Assembly (NCBI RefSeq): GCF_019976975.1
Contig: NZ_AP024630.1
Coordinates: forward strand, 1,798,001-1,862,000
Source: Arthrobacter sp. NtRootA1
GTDB lineage: Bacteria; Actinomycetota; Actinomycetes; Actinomycetales; Micrococcaceae
DNA length: 64,000 nucleotides
Direction: 5' to 3'
The translations under genes and the position numbers were made by a program. This document shows, in pieces, positions 24,806 through 33,157 of the stretch (within the stretch, counting starts at the first letter, position 1; each line of letters begins with the position of its first letter). The notes beneath the pieces were generated by a model. That model was not told where the DNA came from and did not search any database. It saw nothing but the letters and a program-made list of their open reading frames with translations.

Positions 24806-27800
24806 ATGACCTCCTCCAGCTACCTCCGTTTCCCGCATGTGCATGGCGAATTGGTCACGTTCGTGGCCGAAGACGACATCTGGATCGCCCCCGTCTCAGG
24901 CGGCCGGGCCTGGCGTGTTTCGTCCCAGCAAATGCCGGCAAGGAACCCACGCTTCACTCCCGATGGCAAGCGGCTCGTGTGGACTGCTGTTGTTGGTACC
25001 TCACCGGAGGTTGTCACCGCGGACGTCGACGGTGGCGGCCATAAGCAGCTGAGCTACTTTGGACACACCACAACCCGGGTCAAGGGTTTCACGCCTGCTG
25101 GGAACGTCCTGGTAACCAGCGCGTTCCAGCAGTCCGAGAGCCGCCACACGTACGCCTATAGCCTTCCCTTGGAGGGAGGTGCCGCCGTCGAACTTCCTTT
25201 CGGACCGGTGGAGGGCGTTGCCTTCGGACCAGAAATCGGTGACGAGAAGCCCGTTGTCCTGGCGAGTGTCCTTTCCCGGGAACCGGCTTGGTGGAAGCGC
25301 TACCGGGGTGGCACTGCCGGAAAGTTGTGGATCGACGCAGACGGCAATGGTGAGTTCGAACGCTTGATCCCCGAAATTGAGGGCAACCTGACTGACCCGC
25401 TATGGGTCAAGGGGCGCATCGCCTTCCTTTCAGACCACGAAGGCTACGGAAACCTCTACTCCGTTCTTCCTGATGGTTCAGGACTGCGCCGCCACACGGA
25501 CCATGAGGATTTCTATGTTCGGCACGCCAGCACGGACGGCCAGCGGATTATCTTCGAATCGGCCGGTGAGCTCTGGATCCTGCCCTCACTCGATGCCGAT
25601 GCTGAAGCTGTGAAGCTGGAGATCACGCTCGGTTCTGCATCACCGGCGCGGCGTCCCGCCCCACTGAAAGCATCTGAGCATTTGGGCGACGTATTTCCGA
25701 ACGTTGCAGGAACAGCCAGTGCGGTAGAGGCACATGGCACCATCCATTGGCTCCGCCATAAGGACGGCCCATCGCGGGTGGTCGAAGTGACGCCGGGCGT
25801 CCGGGCCCGCCTTCCGCGGCCGTTGACGGATGGTCGGATCGCTTATGTGGCCGACCACGGGGGAGTGGAGGCTTTGTACGTCAAGCGCATCGCCGCGCGC
25901 TTGTCCGGAGTTGTTGAGGTGCCGAAGGCCGCGGAACCCGCTGTTGTTTCAAGTGATGCCGACGGTCTTCCTAAGCCGGTCTCTGCAGCCAACGTCCTGG
26001 GGCAAGGTTCCGCCGCAAACCAGCCAGTCAACCAATCGGTGAATATGGGCGAGATGGACGAACCCTCCGATGAAGCCGCCCATGCGGACCCCTCACCAGA
26101 CACCGTGGGGGAAACGGCGGTACAGGTCGCAGCCACACGGGAAGACCAAGCGGACGATCTCCGGCTGGAGTTCCCTGCACCAACAAGGACGAGCGCACTG
26201 GAGGCCAGCCCCGATGGCCGTTGGCTGGCCATCGGCACGGCTTTTGGAGACGTTTTCGTAGCTGACACTGTCTCCGGGGCATTGACTCGTTTGGTCAGTA
26301 TCGGCGAAGGCAGCGTGGATCAATTGTCGTGGTCTGCTGATTCGCAGTGGCTTGCCTGGTCCGAGCCGGTGACGTCCTTCGGTTCCCGAAGCAAACTTCG
26401 CCTGGCAAGGCCTTCGGCATCCGGCACCGGCATCATCGATGCCACCGACGGACGCTTCTGCGATGAATCACCCCGATTCACCCCCGACGGGAAGTTCCTG
26501 GCGTTCCTGTCCAACAGGAGCTTCGACCCCGTCTATGACGGCCATTCGTTCGACCTTTCCTTCCCGAGCCCCATCAAGCCGTACCTGCTGGCTCTGGCCG
26601 CTGATACGCCGTCTCCTTTTGGGCCGTCCGTGGACACCCTTGAGGACGTACAAGCCACAACGGCAAAGCACGACGACGGCGACGCGCCAGTTGTGCGCGT
26701 GGACGCGGAAGGCCTTGCACACCGCGTCATCACGGTTCCCGTGCCACAGGGAAACTACTCTGGACTCGCTGCCGGTGACGGGGCGCTGCTGTGGCTCGAT
26801 ACTGAGCTTTCCGGTGTCACCGGCGAAGGAAAGGGCACTCTGCAGGATAAGAAGACAGCCCCAGCCCTGGTGCGCTTTGACCTTGCCAAGCGCAAGGAAA
26901 CCACCCTCGTCGCTGCTGTGGACAGCTACCGGTTGTCAGGTGATCGCAAGAGGGTTGTCTATGTCCTTGATAAGCAGATCATGTCGGTCCCGTCAGACAG
27001 CAAGGTGGACGAGGAATCCGGGGAACTGGTCAAAGTGGACCTGAACAGGATCCGTGTAATCCTGGATCCCGTGGCTGCCTGGGGGCAGGCCTTTGATGAA
27101 GCATGGCGCTTGCAGAGGGACTTCTTCTGGGCGCCGGACATGGCTGGCCAGGACTGGGATTCCGTCTACAAACGCTACCGTCCGATCGTGGACCGGCTGG
27201 GGTCCCATGACGACCTCGTGGACCTGTTGTGGGAGATCCACGGCGAACTGGGAACCTCGCATGCCTATGTGCGGCCCGCAGCTGTCACTGAACCTGGCCG
27301 CAATGGTCAAGGCAGACTTGGCGCTGAGTTTCAGCTCGGCAGCAAAGGCTGGGAGATCACCAGAATCCTGGCTGGCGAGTCTTCCGATCCTCTGGCAACC
27401 TCGCCCTTAACGCGTCCGGGCGCGGATGCGAAGGTGGGCGACGTCCTCCTGGCGATTGACGGCGTCGAGCTTTCCGCTGCCCTGACGCCTGCCATGCAAT
27501 TGGTGGGTGCAGCGGGACGAACCGTTGAATTGACACTCTTGAATGGCCCAGGACATGGCGCAGCTGCGGGTGCCCAGCGCCGCGTTGCCGTTGTCCCCAT
27601 CCGGGACGAGGAGCGGTTGCGCTACCAGGACTGGGTCCGGGCCAACCGGCGCACGGTACGGGAGGCATCCGGCGGTAAGTTCGGCTACCTGCATATCCCT
27701 GACATGATGGCCAATGGTTGGGCACAGCTGCATCGTGACCTCGATACGGAAACTGCCTTGGACGGGTTGATCGTAGACGTACGGCGCAACCGTGGGGGCC

Positions 27801-28315
27801 ACACTTCACAGCTCGTGGCCGAGCTTATTGGCCGGAAGGTCACTGGGTGGAGTATGCCGCGTGGCGAGAAGCCGCGGACTTACCCGCACCATGCTCCCCG
27901 GGGTCCAGTGATTATCCTGGCAGATGAATTTGCTGGATCAGATGGCGACATCATCACCCAAGTATCCAAACTGAGGGGCATTGGCCCGGTCATTGGCGTA
28001 AGGACTTGGGGTGGCGTTGTGGGGATTGACAACCGCTTTGCGCTGGCCGACGGTACCGGGGTGACGCAGCCCCGCTACGCCACGTGGTTTGGCGGTGGGA
28101 TCGGCTGGGATGTTGAAAACCGTGGCGTGGAGCCGGATATCGAGGTGCTCTTCCCCCCGCATGCCTATGCAGCAGGCAGCGACCCGCAACTCGAGTACGG
28201 CATTGGTGCCCTCAAGGAGATGATCCAGGAGCTACCTACGGACCGCCCGCCGTTGCGTGAAGGCTACAGCCAGGTGCGGCCCGCGCCGTTGCCCGCGCGT
28301 CCGCAACAGGGCTAG
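24806..28315 (+). CDS. tricorn-like S41 family peptidase
   Basis: An 1169-aa cytoplasmic protease resembling archaeal and actinobacterial Tricorn, which trims peptides released by the proteasome. The N-terminal 650 residues are beta-propeller blades (repeats such as ARNPRFTPDG and SPRFTPDG), interrupted near residues 370-460 by a low-complexity acidic insert. C-terminal C1, PDZ and S41 core regions follow. The catalytic His lies in GELGTSHAY and the likely nucleophile is Ser1045 in DEFAGSDGD. No signal peptide is present. ATG 24806 is preceded by TATGAT at 6 nt. Further upstream in-frame starts lack similarity. Confidence 0.92.
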   Translation: MTSSSYLRFPHVHGELVTFVAEDDIWIAPVSGGRAWRVSSQQMPARNPRFTPDGKRLVWTAVVGTSPEVVTADVDGGGHKQLSYFGHTTTRVKGFTPAGNVLVTSAFQQSESRHTYAYSLPLEGGAAVELPFGPVEGVAFGPEIGDEKPVVLASVLSREPAWWKRYRGGTAGKLWIDADGNGEFERLIPEIEGNLTDPLWVKGRIAFLSDHEGYGNLYSVLPDGSGLRRHTDHEDFYVRHASTDGQRIIFESAGELWILPSLDADAEAVKLEITLGSASPARRPAPLKASEHLGDVFPNVAGTASAVEAHGTIHWLRHKDGPSRVVEVTPGVRARLPRPLTDGRIAYVADHGGVEALYVKRIAARLSGVVEVPKAAEPAVVSSDADGLPKPVSAANVLGQGSAANQPVNQSVNMGEMDEPSDEAAHADPSPDTVGETAVQVAATREDQADDLRLEFPAPTRTSALEASPDGRWLAIGTAFGDVFVADTVSGALTRLVSIGEGSVDQLSWSADSQWLAWSEPVTSFGSRSKLRLARPSASGTGIIDATDGRFCDESPRFTPDGKFLAFLSNRSFDPVYDGHSFDLSFPSPIKPYLLALAADTPSPFGPSVDTLEDVQATTAKHDDGDAPVVRVDAEGLAHRVITVPVPQGNYSGLAAGDGALLWLDTELSGVTGEGKGTLQDKKTAPALVRFDLAKRKETTLVAAVDSYRLSGDRKRVVYVLDKQIMSVPSDSKVDEESGELVKVDLNRIRVILDPVAAWGQAFDEAWRLQRDFFWAPDMAGQDWDSVYKRYRPIVDRLGSHDDLVDLLWEIHGELGTSHAYVRPAAVTEPGRNGQGRLGAEFQLGSKGWEITRILAGESSDPLATSPLTRPGADAKVGDVLLAIDGVELSAALTPAMQLVGAAGRTVELTLLNGPGHGAAAGAQRRVAVVPIRDEERLRYQDWVRANRRTVREASGGKFGYLHIPDMMANGWAQLHRDLDTETALDGLIVDVRRNRGGHTSQLVAELIGRKVTGWSMPRGEKPRTYPHHAPRGPVIILADEFAGSDGDIITQVSKLRGIGPVIGVRTWGGVVGIDNRFALADGTGVTQPRYATWFGGGIGWDVENRGVEPDIEVLFPPHAYAAGSDPQLEYGIGALKEMIQELPTDRPPLREGYSQVRPAPLPARPQQG

Positions 28316-28367
28316 CAGCCCAGCGCCAACTTTGCGTAGTTCCAGTGCGCTGAGCTGGGAACGAGCG

Positions 28368-28412
28368 AAAGGCCCCGCGGCCTTCCCTGACGGGAGAGGC
28401 AGCGGGGCCTTT
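28368..28412. terminator. bidirectional terminator between tricorn gene and OsmC gene
   Basis: AAAGGCCCCGC (28368-28378) pairs with GCGGGGCCTTT (28402-28412); a smaller TTCCC/GGGA helix can form in the loop. It is flanked by A and T runs. Confidence 0.85.
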
Positions 28413-28452
28413 GCTTTGATGCTGTCTTAGTGCTGTGAAGCGGTGCCCGACG

Positions 28453-28881
28453 CTACGAGGCCAGCGTTGCGTCCAGCGTGATGTCGATGCTGGCCAGCGC
28501 GCCGGAAACAGGGCAACCGGTCTTTGCCGCTTCGGAGATACGGCGGAAATCCTCTTCGGAAATGCCGGGGATCCTGGCGGTCATCGTCAGGTGGCTGCCA
28601 GTGATACCGGTGCCGGGGACGAAGGTCACGTCGGCCTTGGTCTGGATTTCTTCAGGGGTAAAGCCCCCCTGTGCAAGCTCGTTGCTGAAGGCCATGGAGA
28701 AGCACGCGGAGTGCGCTGCAGCGATCAGTTCTTCCGGGCTTGTCTTGCCACCGGACTGCTCGGTGCGTGCCTTCCAAGTGACATCGAAGGTGCCCAAGCC
28801 TGAGCTATCCAGCGTCGTGTTGCCAGCGCCCTCGATCAGGTTGCCGTTCCAAACCGTGTGTGCGGTGCGTGTTGCTGCCAT
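28453..28881 (-). CDS. OsmC family peroxiredoxin
   Basis: A 142-aa thiol-dependent peroxidase of the OsmC/Ohr superfamily, which reduces organic hydroperoxides. The two redox cysteines are in AAAHSACFSMAFS and KTGCPVSGAL, and the Arg/Glu environment (KTSPEELIAAAH) is typical of OsmC rather than Ohr. ATG 28881 has GGAGTG upstream; an earlier in-frame start has no similarity. It stands alone, convergent with the tricorn gene. Confidence 0.92.
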   Translation of the reverse strand: MAATRTAHTVWNGNLIEGAGNTTLDSSGLGTFDVTWKARTEQSGGKTSPEELIAAAHSACFSMAFSNELAQGGFTPEEIQTKADVTFVPGTGITGSHLTMTARIPGISEEDFRRISEAAKTGCPVSGALASIDITLDATLAS

Positions 28882-29019
28882 GTCCACTCCTTGGGGTCGT
28901 TTGTGCGTCGGCAACCAGCCATCGCCGGATGCCACCGGGATCAATCCTATGGATTTGCGCGCTGCGCTGCACTGTCATTCCGCTGTCAGTGGATTGTGAC
29001 CCCTAGCTTGCCTTGAAGA

Positions 29020-29058
29020 AAGCAGCCTACCCGCCCGGCAAAGGCGGATGGGCTGCTT
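29020..29058 (-). terminator. terminator downstream of the 117-aa membrane protein gene
   Basis: AAGCAGCC (29020-29027) pairs with GGCTGCTT (29051-29058), with an inner CCGCC/GGCGG helix. On the minus strand TTCTTC follows. Confidence 0.8.
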
Positions 29059-29068
29059 CCGCGTACTT

Positions 29069-29422
29069 TCAGTTCCAGAGTGTTGCGATGGCGATGTTCA
29101 CCAAGGCCAGTCCGCCAACGCCGTGAGCGAGGCCGGTGGAGACTGGCTCGCCCTTCTTGACCTTGCGGGAGCCGATGACGGCCAGAACAGCAACAGCCAC
29201 GCCGATGGCGAACTTTATACCGAGCTTGAAGTAGTTGGGATGGGCATCCGGCATCAGTGGCAGGAGGCCCATCATGGCAATGCCCGTGAGCAGCTGAAGG
29301 AATGCGCCATCCCGCTGGCGGGGGTGGACGGTAGGCGTCTTGATGGTGGCGATCCAGTAGCCCACAATCATGGCCGCGCCGACGATGTGCAAGAACACCA
29401 GGATGCTGAAGAGAATACTCAT
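29069..29422 (-). CDS. small four-helix membrane protein, function unknown
   Basis: A 117-aa protein with four hydrophobic segments (about 2-23, 41-58, 65-85, 97-116) and short charged loops. The first helix has His12 (FLHIVGAAMIVGY), reminiscent of CopD/DUF2269-like heme or copper membrane proteins, but I cannot assign it. It starts at ATG 29422. Terminators lie on both sides (29020-29058 and 29520-29558), so it is a single-gene unit. Confidence 0.75.
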   Translation of the reverse strand: MSILFSILVFLHIVGAAMIVGYWIATIKTPTVHPRQRDGAFLQLLTGIAMMGLLPLMPDAHPNYFKLGIKFAIGVAVAVLAVIGSRKVKKGEPVSTGLAHGVGGLALVNIAIATLWN

Positions 29423-29519
29423 GGCCCCAGCTTATCCAGTTGCTTCTACGTCCCGTAGCAAAGCCACGCTTAGGCCGGCAAACAGCGCGGCGGACAAAAC
29501 GGTCTGGGACAACAACGAA

Positions 29520-29558
29520 GCGGGGCAGGCTACCGGGTTTCCCCGGAGCCTGCCCCGC
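29520..29558 (-). terminator. terminator downstream of the E2 gene
   Basis: GCGGGGCAGGCT (29520-29531) pairs perfectly with AGCCTGCCCCGC (29547-29558). On the minus strand TTCGTTGTTGT follows. Confidence 0.85.
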
Positions 29559-29609
29559 CTGGTTGACCAGAGCGCCCTCGGTGAGGAGGGTCCCTGCTAA
29601 CGCTTGGGC

Positions 29610-31361
29610 TTAGAGACCAAGATCTGCTTCGAAAGCACCTTCCTCAAGGCGGGCCTTGAGGGTCTGGAGGAAGCGGCCAGCGTCCGCGCCGTCCACCAGA
29701 CGGTGGTCGTACGTGAGGGACAGGTACATCATGGAGCGGATGGCAATCGAATCGTCGCCGTTTTCGTCGGCCACCACGACCGCGCGCTTGACGATTGCGC
29801 CCGTACCCAGGATGCCGACCTGCGGCTGGTTGATGATCGGGGTGTCGAACAAGGCGCCAACAGAACCGATGTTGGTGATGCTGAACGTACCGCCGGACAA
29901 CTCATCCGGGCCGATCTTTCCATCACGGGTGCGTCCTGCGACGTCAGCGATCTTGCCGGCGAGGCCTGCGAGGTTGAGGTTTCCGGCGTCGGAGATGACC
30001 GGAACCAGCAGGCCCTTGTCGGTGTCTACCGCAATCGCCAGGTGTTCGGCGTTGTGGTAGGTGATTTCCTGCTTGGATTCGTCGTAGGCAGCGTTCAGCT
30101 TGGGGTGCTGCTTCAGTGCTTCCGCCACAGCCTTGGCAATGAACGGGAGGAACGTCAACTTCACGCCGTTCTGGGCCTGGAACGAGTTCTTGGCCTTGAG
30201 GCGGAGCTTGGCGATCTTGGTCATGTCGACCTCGTGCACCTGCGTCAGCTGGGTGGAGACTTCCAGCGACTCGCGCATGCGGCGTGCGATGACCTGCCGG
30301 ATACGCGGAGCTTTTTCGGTGGTGCCTCGCAGGGAGGAAGCAACAACGGGTGCTGCGGACTTGGCGGCAGGAGCTGCAGCAGGAGCTGCAGCAGGCGCTG
30401 CGGCCGGCGCGGCTGCGGCTTGCTTGGCTTCGGCAGCGGCAAGGACATCCTGCTTGCGGATGCGGCCACCGACGCCGGTGCCGGACACAGATGCGATGTC
30501 GACGCCCTGCTGGTTTGCCAGCTTGCGCACCAGGGGAGTGACGTAACCGGACTCGGAAGACGAGCCGGCTTCTGCCGGTGCAGCAGCGGGAGCCGGTGCG
30601 GCAGCAGGTGCCGGTGCAGCGGCAGGTGCGGCAGCAGCCGGAGCAGGTGCAGCAGCGGGTGCGGCAGCAGGTGCCGGTGCAGCGGCCGGAGCTTCAGCGG
30701 CAGGAGCCGCGGGAGCCGGAGCAGCGGCGGGGGCTGCCGCGCCGGAGCCGATAACAGCCAGAACCGATCCAACTTCGGCGGTTTCGTCTTCGTTGACGCG
30801 GATTTCCTGCAGGGTGCCTGCAACCGGGGAAGGAATCTCGGTATCGACCTTGTCTGTGGAAACCTCAAGAAGCGGCTCATCCACCTCCACGGTGTCACCG
30901 ACAGCCTTGAGCCAGCGGGTGACCGTGCCTTCGGTAACGCTCTCGCCCAAGGCGGGGAGGGTTACTTCGTGGCCTTCGCCACCGGAAGCGGCAGGAGCTT
31001 CGGCCTGGGGTTCCTCAGCAGCCGGGGCAGCGGGAGCCTCTTCTGCGGGAGCAGTCTGCTCGGCAGCAGCGGGTGCTTCCTGAGCGGCGGGTGCTTCCTC
31101 AGTAGCCGGTGCGGCGGAGCCGGAGCCGTCGCCGATGCGTACCAAGGGGGCGCCAACCTCTGCAGTCTCGTCTTCAGCGACGAGGATTTCTTCGATGACG
31201 CCAGCGATCGGAGAAGGGATTTCGGTGTCTACTTTGTCGGTGGAAACCTCGAGCAACGGCTCGTCGATCTCTACCCGGTCACCAACCTGCTTGAGCCAGC
31301 GGGTGACGGTTCCTTCGGTGACACTCTCACCGAGGGCGGGCAAGTTAACGGATTCAGACAT
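29610..31361 (-). CDS. sucB: dihydrolipoamide acyltransferase (E2), annotated type SucB/DlaT
   Basis: A 583-aa E2 core of a 2-oxoacid dehydrogenase complex. It has two N-terminal lipoyl domains (lipoyl Lys43 and Lys171, both in STDKVD), each followed by a long Ala/Pro-rich flexible linker. A peripheral subunit-binding domain (about 275-310) and the catalytic acyltransferase domain with His553 in TYDHRLVDG follow. I start at ATG 31361 ([12 protein letters not shown]). Such genes are called sucB, but in related actinobacteria 2-oxoglutarate dehydrogenase carries its own E2 domain and this E2 serves pyruvate dehydrogenase, so the substrate is uncertain. No E1 gene is in the window; E3 is just upstream. 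Confidence 0.95.
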   Translation of the reverse strand: MSESVNLPALGESVTEGTVTRWLKQVGDRVEIDEPLLEVSTDKVDTEIPSPIAGVIEEILVAEDETAEVGAPLVRIGDGSGSAAPATEEAPAAQEAPAAAEQTAPAEEAPAAPAAEEPQAEAPAASGGEGHEVTLPALGESVTEGTVTRWLKAVGDTVEVDEPLLEVSTDKVDTEIPSPVAGTLQEIRVNEDETAEVGSVLAVIGSGAAAPAAAPAPAAPAAEAPAAAPAPAAAPAAAPAPAAAAPAAAPAPAAAPAPAAAPAEAGSSSESGYVTPLVRKLANQQGVDIASVSGTGVGGRIRKQDVLAAAEAKQAAAAPAAAPAAAPAAAPAAKSAAPVVASSLRGTTEKAPRIRQVIARRMRESLEVSTQLTQVHEVDMTKIAKLRLKAKNSFQAQNGVKLTFLPFIAKAVAEALKQHPKLNAAYDESKQEITYHNAEHLAIAVDTDKGLLVPVISDAGNLNLAGLAGKIADVAGRTRDGKIGPDELSGGTFSITNIGSVGALFDTPIINQPQVGILGTGAIVKRAVVVADENGDDSIAIRSMMYLSLTYDHRLVDGADAGRFLQTLKARLEEGAFEADLGL

Positions 31362-31413
31362 GTCGTCCCCGTTCTCCTTATTGATCTTTTGTGCGGATGA
31401 ATTCTGCTGGTCC

Positions 31414-31456
31414 GGGCAGGGTGCATGCGGCAGATTCCGCCGCATGCACCCTACCC
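31414..31456. terminator. long hairpin between lpdA and the E2 gene
   Basis: A 13-bp perfect stem (31419-31431 with 31439-31451, 7-nt loop), extendable to 18 positions with one mismatch. No U tract follows on the minus strand. It could limit read-through from lpdA into the E2 gene. Confidence 0.6.
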
Positions 31457-31475
31457 GTTTGTCTTGGGTAAAGAC

Positions 31476-32858
31476 TTAGCCGTGGAGCGGCTTGCCCGCG
31501 AGGGCGAGGTGGGCTTCGCCCAGGCTTTCGTTCTGGGTGGGGTGGGCGTGGACCAGCTGGGCCACGTCCTCGGGGTAGGCTTCCCAGTTCACGATGAGCT
31601 GGGCTTCACCGATCTGCTCACCCATGCGGGAGCCGATCATGTGGATGCCGACGACGGGGCCATCCTTTTGGCGAACGAGCTTGACGATGCCACCGGTACC
31701 GAGGATGGAACTCTTGCCGTTGCCGGCAAGGTTGTATTCCTGGGTCTGTACTTGGTCGTCGCCGAACTTCTCCTTGGCGGCTTTTTCCGTGTAGCCGACC
31801 GTTGCGATTTCAGGTTCGCAATAGGTGACCTTGGGGATGTTGATGTCTTCGACGATCGCTGGGTTCAGGCCGGCGATCTCCTCGGCCACGAAGATGCCCT
31901 GCTGGTAGCCGCGGTGTGCGAGCTGGACGCCGGGGACGATGTCGCCGACTGCATAGATGTTGCCAACACCGGTGTGGAGGCGCTCGTTGGTAATAACGAA
32001 GCCGCGGTCGATGGTGAGACCTGCTTCTTCGTAACCGAGGTTGGCAGTGACCGGACCACGTCCGACTGCCACGAGCAGGAGCTCGGCTTCGAAAGTCTGG
32101 CCGTCCACAAGGGTGACCTTGACGCCGTCGTCGTTCTGTTCCACGCCCTGGAAGAAGATGCCGGTGGTGAACTTGATGCCGCGCTTCTTGAAGGCGCGTT
32201 CCAGGTTCTTGACGATGGAGGCATCCTCGTTGGGAACCAGGGAGGGCAGGCCTTCGATGATGGTGACGTCCACGCCGAAGGACTTCCAAACGGAAGCGAA
32301 TTCGACGCCGATGACGCCGCCGCCCAGGACGATCGCACTCTTGGGAATGTAGTCCATGGTGAGGGCCTGGTCAGAGGTAATGACCCTGCCGCCGATTTCC
32401 AGGCCGGGGAGGGAGCGCGAGTACGAACCGGTTGCCAGGACAATGTTCTTGCCCGTGTACGCGGTGCCGTTCACGACGATGGTGTTGTTGCCCTGAAGCT
32501 TGCCTTCACCCTCGATGACGGTGATGCCCTTGGACTTGATGAGTCCCTGGAGGCCCTTGAACTTGCCGGCAATAATGCCGTCCTTGTACGCGTTCACGGC
32601 AGACATGTCGATGCCGTCGAGCGTGACGTTCACGCCGTACTTGGCGGAATCGCGTGCGTGATCGGCCAGTTCAGCCGAGTGCAGGAGTGCCTTGGTGGGG
32701 ATACAGCCATTGTGCAGGCAGGTTCCGCCGAGCTTTGCCTTTTCCACAAGGCCAACGGTGAACCCAAGCTGTACGGCCCGCAAAGCGGTGGCGTAGCCGC
32801 CGCTGCCGCCACCGAGTACCAGGATGTCGAATTCTTGCGCAGTTGCCTGATCGGCCAC
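31476..32858 (-). CDS. lpdA: dihydrolipoyl dehydrogenase (E3)
   Basis: Flavoprotein that reoxidises dihydrolipoyl groups with NAD+ for 2-oxoacid dehydrogenase complexes and the glycine cleavage system. It has 460 aa. The FAD motif GGGSGGYATA is near the N-terminus, the redox disulfide is C47/C52 in GGTCLHNGCIPTK, the NAD motif is GGGVIGVEFAS, and the interface catalytic pair is His439-Glu444 in HAHPTQNE. I start at GTG 32858, preceded by GGGAG and giving VADQATAQEFD; longer readings run into the promoter. It is upstream of E2 on the same strand, separated by a strong hairpin. Confidence 0.97.
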   Translation of the reverse strand: MADQATAQEFDILVLGGGSGGYATALRAVQLGFTVGLVEKAKLGGTCLHNGCIPTKALLHSAELADHARDSAKYGVNVTLDGIDMSAVNAYKDGIIAGKFKGLQGLIKSKGITVIEGEGKLQGNNTIVVNGTAYTGKNIVLATGSYSRSLPGLEIGGRVITSDQALTMDYIPKSAIVLGGGVIGVEFASVWKSFGVDVTIIEGLPSLVPNEDASIVKNLERAFKKRGIKFTTGIFFQGVEQNDDGVKVTLVDGQTFEAELLLVAVGRGPVTANLGYEEAGLTIDRGFVITNERLHTGVGNIYAVGDIVPGVQLAHRGYQQGIFVAEEIAGLNPAIVEDINIPKVTYCEPEIATVGYTEKAAKEKFGDDQVQTQEYNLAGNGKSSILGTGGIVKLVRQKDGPVVGIHMIGSRMGEQIGEAQLIVNWEAYPEDVAQLVHAHPTQNESLGEAHLALAGKPLHG

Positions 32859-32880
32859 TAAAACGCTCCCTCGCGTGAAT

Positions 32881-32904
32881 GATGACACGGGACTGCGTGT
32901 CATC
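32881..32904 (-). promoter_or_regulatory. inverted repeat in the lpdA leader
   Basis: GATGACACG and CGTGTCATC form 9-bp perfect arms around 6 nt, about 22 nt before the lpdA GTG. A CATAAT -10 can be read on the minus strand at 32936-32931, which would put the repeat in the 5' UTR. It could be an RNA hairpin or an operator. Confidence 0.4.
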
Positions 32905-33090
32905 GGGTCTTTGGAACTTGTTCTGCCGTGATTATGCCAGCACCTAAGTTCTCTTGCATTTGTGACTATCGAGTTCACCTTAGCGAACCACCTACCCATG
33001 CTCCACCCTCCACGGGCGTTTGTGGAGCGCTTGTGTCCAGACTCACGTTCACTTGTGACACAGCGCTACACACCGCATAATTCCGGGGTT

Positions 33091-33126
33091 GTGCGGGTAG
33101 CGCGGACGCATCCGCTCTACCCGCAC
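33091..33126 (-). terminator. hairpin downstream of pepA
   Basis: GTGCGGGTAG and CTACCCGCAC pair, continued by GCGGA/TCCGC with one mismatch, closing a 4-nt loop. It is GC-rich without a U tract, as is common in high-GC actinobacteria. The rest of 32905-33090 holds only the lpdA promoter region. Confidence 0.65.
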
Positions 33127-33157
33127 TGCCCGTTCCAACCGCGGTGGAGTGGGTTAC

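Noticed and set aside
30350..30760. Dense GCAGCAGGTGC-like repeats that look like a repeat array
   Set aside because: They encode the Ala/Pro linkers between lipoyl, binding and catalytic domains of the E2. Spacing is irregular, so this is not CRISPR or a satellite.
29604..31400. A 598-codon open frame on the plus strand opposite the E2 gene, rich in Gly, Ser, Cys and Arg
   Set aside because: It mirrors the Ala/Pro-rich linkers and GC-biased codons of the E2 gene on the other strand. It has no domain similarity, and the E2 frame is clearly real.
31425..32861. A 478-codon open frame on the plus strand opposite lpdA
   Set aside because: Antisense shadow of a high-GC gene; lpdA on the minus strand has all catalytic motifs.
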